A stretch of DNA of 8,764 nt from the NCBI GenBank assembly GCA_905210885.1, contig CAJLYO010000062.1, positions 1-8,764 of the forward strand, read 5' to 3'. The stretch's first letter is position 1. Each line of letters starts with the position of its first letter. A program made the translations under genes and the position numbers. Shown in pieces: positions 5,992-8,764 of the stretch. The stretch comes from an uncultured Eubacteriales bacterium (lineage in GTDB: Bacteria > Bacillota > Clostridia > Monoglobales > Firm-18). The notes under the pieces were generated by a model. That model was not told the DNA's origin. It saw nothing but the letters and a program-made list of their open reading frames with translations, and made no database searches.

Positions 5992-6423
5992 ATGAAGCTT
6001 TTGGTGGTAAGCGATACCCACGGAAGATACGGCAGAGTCCGCGGATATCTTGAAGATTATCCTTCTGTTACACACATTATGCATTTGGGCGACGGCGTGC
6101 GGGATATGGAGGACTTAAGCCGTGAATATCCCGACAAGTATTTTATGTGCGTCCGTGGCAATAACGACTTCGGCTGTAACTATCCCGAGCATTATCAGTT
6201 TTGCCTTTTGGGACATACGTTTTTTGCGGCACACGGGCACACTTTGGGGGTTCGTACTTCCGTTATGCGGCTTTGGGAGGCTGCGCATGCAGCCGGCGCG
6301 GATATTACCCTATTCGGTCACACCCATATGAAATACGATAACATCGTAGACGGTATCAGGATCCTGAATCCCTCGTCTTACGGCGCGTATCTTATAAGCG
6401 AAAATAAAATTGAATTTATATAA
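5992..6423 (+). CDS. YfcE/MJ0936-type metallophosphoesterase
   Basis: This 143-residue protein is a small calcineurin-like phosphoesterase that binds two metal ions. Visible ligands are DTH (Asp8, His10), GD (Asp34), GNND (Asn57), HGH (His81, His83) and GHTH (His110, His112), all present and in order. Family members hydrolyse phosphodiesters such as bis-p-nitrophenyl phosphate in vitro, and natural substrates are mostly unknown. The start ATG 5992 follows GAGGTGG by 5 bases. The frame is open upstream to 5896, inside the phosphatase gene, but without support. It is the last gene of the unit, ending just before the terminator at 6439-6462. In many Firmicutes this gene sits near nucleotide-metabolism genes, so its place behind a tyrosine phosphatase is unusual and may point to a role in the same pathway or only to shared transcription. 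Confidence 0.88.
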   Translation: MKLLVVSDTHGRYGRVRGYLEDYPSVTHIMHLGDGVRDMEDLSREYPDKYFMCVRGNNDFGCNYPEHYQFCLLGHTFFAAHGHTLGVRTSVMRLWEAAHAAGADITLFGHTHMKYDNIVDGIRILNPSSYGAYLISENKIEFI

Positions 6424-6438
6424 AAGTTTTTCTTGCAG

Positions 6439-6462
6439 CGTGTGATATATCACACGTTTTTT
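6439..6462 (+). terminator. Intrinsic terminator of the kinase/phosphatase operon
   Basis: CGTGTGA (6439-6445) pairs perfectly with TCACACG (6450-6456) around TATA, followed at once by six T. It lies 15 bases after the metallophosphoesterase stop and just before the CarD promoter, so it separates the two units. Confidence 0.92.
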
Positions 6463-6473
6463 GTCGAAAAGCT

Positions 6474-6502
6474 TTGACAAAAAATGTTTTAAGTAGTATA
6501 AT
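6474..6502 (+). promoter_or_regulatory. Consensus SigA promoter of the CarD-family gene
   Basis: A perfect TTGACA (6474-6479), a 17-base spacer and a perfect TATAAT (6497-6502). The start of transcription would be near 6509, leaving a leader of only about 20 bases that holds little besides the ribosome binding site GGAGG (6514-6518). Confidence 0.93.
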
Positions 6503-6528
6503 GGTGGTGTATCGGAGGGATTGCGGTA

Positions 6529-7035
6529 ATGTACAGTGTCGGTGATAAAATAGTGTATCCCATGCACGGAGCAGGTGTAATCGAAGCAATAGAAGTTAAA
6601 AAGGTGCTTAAGGAAAAGCAGACCTATTACATAATGAAAATGCCGGTGGGAGGCATGATACTTATGATACCCACAAACAATACCGAGGAAATCGGTATAC
6701 GCGGTATAGTGGACAAAGAAACCGCGGCAGATGTTGTTGAAAGCTTCGGCACGGCGGTGGGAGAGTTTAACGAGAACTGGAACAAGCGCTACCGCGAAAA
6801 TATGATAAAAATACGCTCCGGAAACATATATGAGGTTTTGGAAGTTGTAAAAATGCTTATGCTGAGGGATAAAACCAAGGGACTTTCCACCGGCGAGCGT
6901 AAAATGCTTAATAATTCAAAGCACATTTTGTTAAGCGAACTGGTTTTGTCCGAGGTTTATGAATATTCTGATTTGGAACAGCTTTTGAATGAAAAAGTTG
7001 AGGAGCTGTTTAGCGGAAAATGTCACAATGCATAA
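6529..7035 (+). CDS. CarD/CdnL-family RNA polymerase-binding regulator
   Basis: This 168-residue protein has the CarD layout. The N-terminal RNA-polymerase-interacting domain (about residues 1-60) opens YSVGDKIVYPMHGAGVIEAI, the family signature shared with the repair factor TRCF. An all-helical C-terminal domain follows and ends in helices rich in charged residues. Trp84 in NENWNKRYREN lies where characterised CarD proteins carry the tryptophan that wedges into the upstream edge of the promoter bubble. Members stabilise open complexes at SigA-type promoters, often those of ribosomal RNA and growth genes. The start ATG 6529 has GGAGG 10 bases upstream and a consensus promoter. It is a single-gene unit unless transcription reads through into 7207 onward. 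The family call is firm; the regulon is unknown. Confidence 0.9.
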   Translation: MYSVGDKIVYPMHGAGVIEAIEVKKVLKEKQTYYIMKMPVGGMILMIPTNNTEEIGIRGIVDKETAADVVESFGTAVGEFNENWNKRYRENMIKIRSGNIYEVLEVVKMLMLRDKTKGLSTGERKMLNNSKHILLSELVLSEVYEYSDLEQLLNEKVEELFSGKCHNA

Positions 7036-7075
7036 ATCTGCGTTTTAAATTTGTTGACTTTTTCCTATATATATA

Positions 7076-7104
7076 TTGAATTATTTCTTTAAATGTGTTA
7101 TCAT
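7076..7104 (+). promoter_or_regulatory. Candidate promoter of the secreted hydrolase gene or a short RNA
   Basis: TTGAAT (7076-7081) and TATCAT (7099-7104) are separated by 17 bases. The start of transcription would be near 7111, about 40 bases before the hairpin at 7152-7172. An alternative -35, TTGACT at 7054-7059, has no matching -10 at normal spacing. Confidence 0.55.
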
Positions 7105-7151
7105 ATTGTTATATACTGCAATTAGTATTATGTTTTCCAATCTTTCTTTTG

Positions 7152-7182
7152 CCGATGGCTCCCCACCATCGGTCATTTTTTT
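7152..7182 (+). terminator. Intrinsic terminator-like hairpin in front of the secreted hydrolase gene
   Basis: CCGATGG (7152-7158) pairs with CCATCGG (7166-7172) around the loop CTCCCCA. TCA and then seven T (7176-7182) follow. It lies 117 bases after the CarD stop but only 24 bases before the TTG start of the next gene. It may end carD transcripts, end a short leader RNA from 7111, or act as a partial terminator. The loop is complementary to the downstream ribosome binding site: GCTCC (7158-7162) pairs with GGAGC (7200-7204). Confidence 0.78.
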
Positions 7183-7206
7183 ATATATGAAATTGAGGTG
7201 GAGCGG

Positions 7207-8764
7207 TTGATAAAGAAAATAATAATCGCCGCCGCTGCTTTGCTTGTAACATGCACGGCGGTTTTTGCGGAGTCAGATATTATAATAGTCCCCGGATACG
7301 CCGGCAGCAAGCTGTATTCCGATTCGGATTTTGCAAACCGTGTTTTCGGCGAGCAGTCCGACCTTGCCGGGCTTGCGGCGTTTGACGGCACTCTTTACGT
7401 CCGCGAACCGATAAATCTGCAAAAAGCTGCGGAATACGGCACCGGCAACAGGTATAAACCGCTGGCAAACGCCCTTTGCGCACAGTACCCCAAAAGGAAA
7501 ATCTACTTTTTTTCATACGATTTCACCAAAGGCACAGAGTCTGCCGCGCGCAGCCTGCATGATTTTATAACTTCCCTTGAGGAAAAGCCGGTTTTAATAT
7601 GCGACAGCATGGGCGGTCTTGCGGCGGCAAAAATGTTTAATTTGTACGGAAACTTTGCTTTGACGGAAAAAACGATATTTGTCGGCGTACCCATGTCGGG
7701 CAGCGTGTATGCCTCGGTTGCTGCGGATATTGGCTACGGTCTGCTGCCCGGAATTTCCGCGCTGTACCCCACACAGCAGTATGCGCAGGACGAAAACACG
7801 GATTTTGCATACAAATCGGATTTTAACGCCTTAGAATTTATGAAAAACTGCGGCAATGCCTATTATGCCGCCGGCAGCGGAATGATAACCGCGGCTAAGG
7901 TAAGCTACAGCGACGGCACGCTGTCCGATATTTCGTACACCAACCGCGGTGACGGCACAGTGACTGTTAAAAGTGCGGAAATGCCGGGAAAAACAGCGGT
8001 TTTCAATATGCTCCATTCAAAGCTTATATCCTCCCCCGAGGTTATTTCGTGGATAAAATCGGTTTTGGAGGGCAATGCGGAATATAATAATTCTGCCGTT
8101 TATACCGGCTATGACGTTGTGCGTGTGCAGGGCTCTGCCGACATATCGGTTAACGGAGTTATATCCCAAAACGGTATATATACAAACAGCGAAAAGGGCG
8201 AAATAATAAATGCCGGCGGCTTTAAAACCGCCGCATTTGTCCGCGGCGGCAATGCGGTTATAATAAAATGCAATGCCGATGAGCGGATAAGCCTTGATTT
8301 AAAGCGGTTTAACGACAACAACGGCGAAATCGCCGCATTTAAATTTACGAATGTTCCGGCAAAGGACGGCGGACAAATACAGATAGTCCCCGGCGACGAT
8401 GCCGTGCGCCTTTGCATCGATTTTGACAGTGACGGAATTTTTGAGCAAACCGCGCTCTGCCGCCGCGGCAAGGACGTTTCGTTTAAAACCGAAACTCCCG
8501 TGTTTTCCGAAAGGGAGGGCACGTATAAAAAGCCGTTTAAGCTCCGCCTTGAGTGCGCAACGGACGGAGCGGAGATTTATTATACAACGGACGGCACCGA
8601 CCCGAAAGCGGACGGAATTTTGTATGACGGGGAAATTGATATTTCAAAATCGTGCACCGTAACCGCCGCGGCAAAGAAGGAGTATTATTCCGACAGCGCC
8701 GCAATAAGCGTGAAATACGAAATTAAAAAGAGTAACGTGTTTGCGGCGGTGCTTTTGTGGCTTG
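7207..8764 (+). CDS. Secreted LCAT/lipase-like alpha/beta hydrolase with C-terminal CHB_HEX-type domain, 3' end outside window
   Basis: The open frame covers 519 codons and runs off the window. A signal peptide (residues 1-21, IKKII then AAAALLV, cleavage after VFA) implies export. The hydrolase part (about 24-280) starts IIIVPGYAGSKL, like LCAT-type acyltransferases and lipases. The nucleophile elbow is CDSMGG with Ser134, and VGVPMSGS follows. Asp249 in RGDGTV and His270 in MLHSKL complete a plausible triad. The elbow has Cys where Gly is usual in G-x-S-x-G. Residues about 300-420 are a beta-rich region I do not recognise. A chitobiase/beta-hexosaminidase C-terminal-type module at about 425-505 carries YYTTDGTDP (458-466). 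The last residues before the edge (SNVFAAVLLWL) may begin a membrane anchor. The start TTG 7207 has GAGGTG 6 bases upstream, and no in-frame ATG or GTG is nearby. The substrate, a lipid or an ester on a surface polymer, is unknown. Confidence 0.83.
   Translation, partial: MIKKIIIAAAALLVTCTAVFAESDIIIVPGYAGSKLYSDSDFANRVFGEQSDLAGLAAFDGTLYVREPINLQKAAEYGTGNRYKPLANALCAQYPKRKIYFFSYDFTKGTESAARSLHDFITSLEEKPVLICDSMGGLAAAKMFNLYGNFALTEKTIFVGVPMSGSVYASVAADIGYGLLPGISALYPTQQYAQDENTDFAYKSDFNALEFMKNCGNAYYAAGSGMITAAKVSYSDGTLSDISYTNRGDGTVTVKSAEMPGKTAVFNMLHSKLISSPEVISWIKSVLEGNAEYNNSAVYTGYDVVRVQGSADISVNGVISQNGIYTNSEKGEIINAGGFKTAAFVRGGNAVIIKCNADERISLDLKRFNDNNGEIAAFKFTNVPAKDGGQIQIVPGDDAVRLCIDFDSDGIFEQTALCRRGKDVSFKTETPVFSEREGTYKKPFKLRLECATDGAEIYYTTDGTDPKADGILYDGEIDISKSCTVTAAAKKEYYSDSAAISVKYEIKKSNVFAAVLLWL

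Noticed and set aside
7200..7260. Lipoprotein signal (LVTC) in the secreted hydrolase
   Set aside because: The residue before Cys16 is Thr, where lipoboxes need Gly, Ala or Ser. A standard signal peptidase site after VFA at residue 21 fits better.
8109..8522. Minus-strand open frame of 137 codons opposite the secreted hydrolase
   Set aside because: It is the mirror of a continuous, domain-bearing frame on the plus strand in GC-skewed codons. It is Ser/Pro-rich and has no recognisable motif.

Overview
The window looks like chromosomal DNA from a low-to-moderate-GC Gram-positive bacterium of the class Clostridia, perhaps an uncultured gut lineage. The evidence is near-consensus SigA-type promoters (TTGACA / TATAAT), strong AGGAGG-type ribosome binding sites, frequent TTG and GTG starts, an L13-S9 ribosomal operon, a DUF348-G5-3D cell-wall protein, a Firmicutes-type tyrosine-kinase/PHP-phosphatase cassette and a stand-alone CarD-family regulator. 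The genus cannot be told from the sequence.

Layout. Positions 1-1244 are on the minus strand: a TtcA-family tRNA thiolation enzyme (543-1244), then, from its own promoter, a small unrecognised two-helix membrane protein (198-449) and the start of ribonuclease HI (1-179). The RNase HI frame is closed by a stop at its 59th codon, just inside the window edge. From 1375 onward everything reads on the plus strand. rplM-rpsI (1482-2327) has a strong promoter and a leader hairpin. A secreted or anchored DUF348-G5-3D putative peptidoglycan hydrolase (2516-3595) follows, preceded by two inverted repeats and closed by a strong terminator (3598-3630).

Positions 3720-6462 form one transcription unit with a promoter at its head and an intrinsic terminator at its end. 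It encodes a Wzz/CapA-type membrane activator, a BY-type tyrosine kinase with a C-terminal tyrosine cluster, a CpsB/YwqE-type PHP phosphatase and a YfcE-type metallophosphoesterase. The kinase, activator and phosphatase are the classic regulators of capsule or exopolysaccharide assembly, but here no glycosyltransferase, flippase or polymerase gene is attached, so the unit looks like a free-standing phosphotyrosine switch.

A CarD-family RNA-polymerase-binding regulator (6529-7035) has an almost perfect promoter. The last gene (7207 to the edge) encodes a secreted LCAT/lipase-like alpha/beta hydrolase with a C-terminal chitobiase-type beta-sandwich domain. It sits behind a promoter and a hairpin-plus-T-run that transcription must cross to reach it, and the hairpin loop is complementary to the gene's own ribosome binding site.

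No tRNA, rRNA, CRISPR array, insertion sequence or phage gene was seen. All gene-free stretches are under 300 bases, and their contents are listed. The points most worth a second look are the broken rnhA frame, the orphan kinase/phosphatase/phosphoesterase operon, and the leader and unusual nucleophile elbow of the secreted hydrolase.
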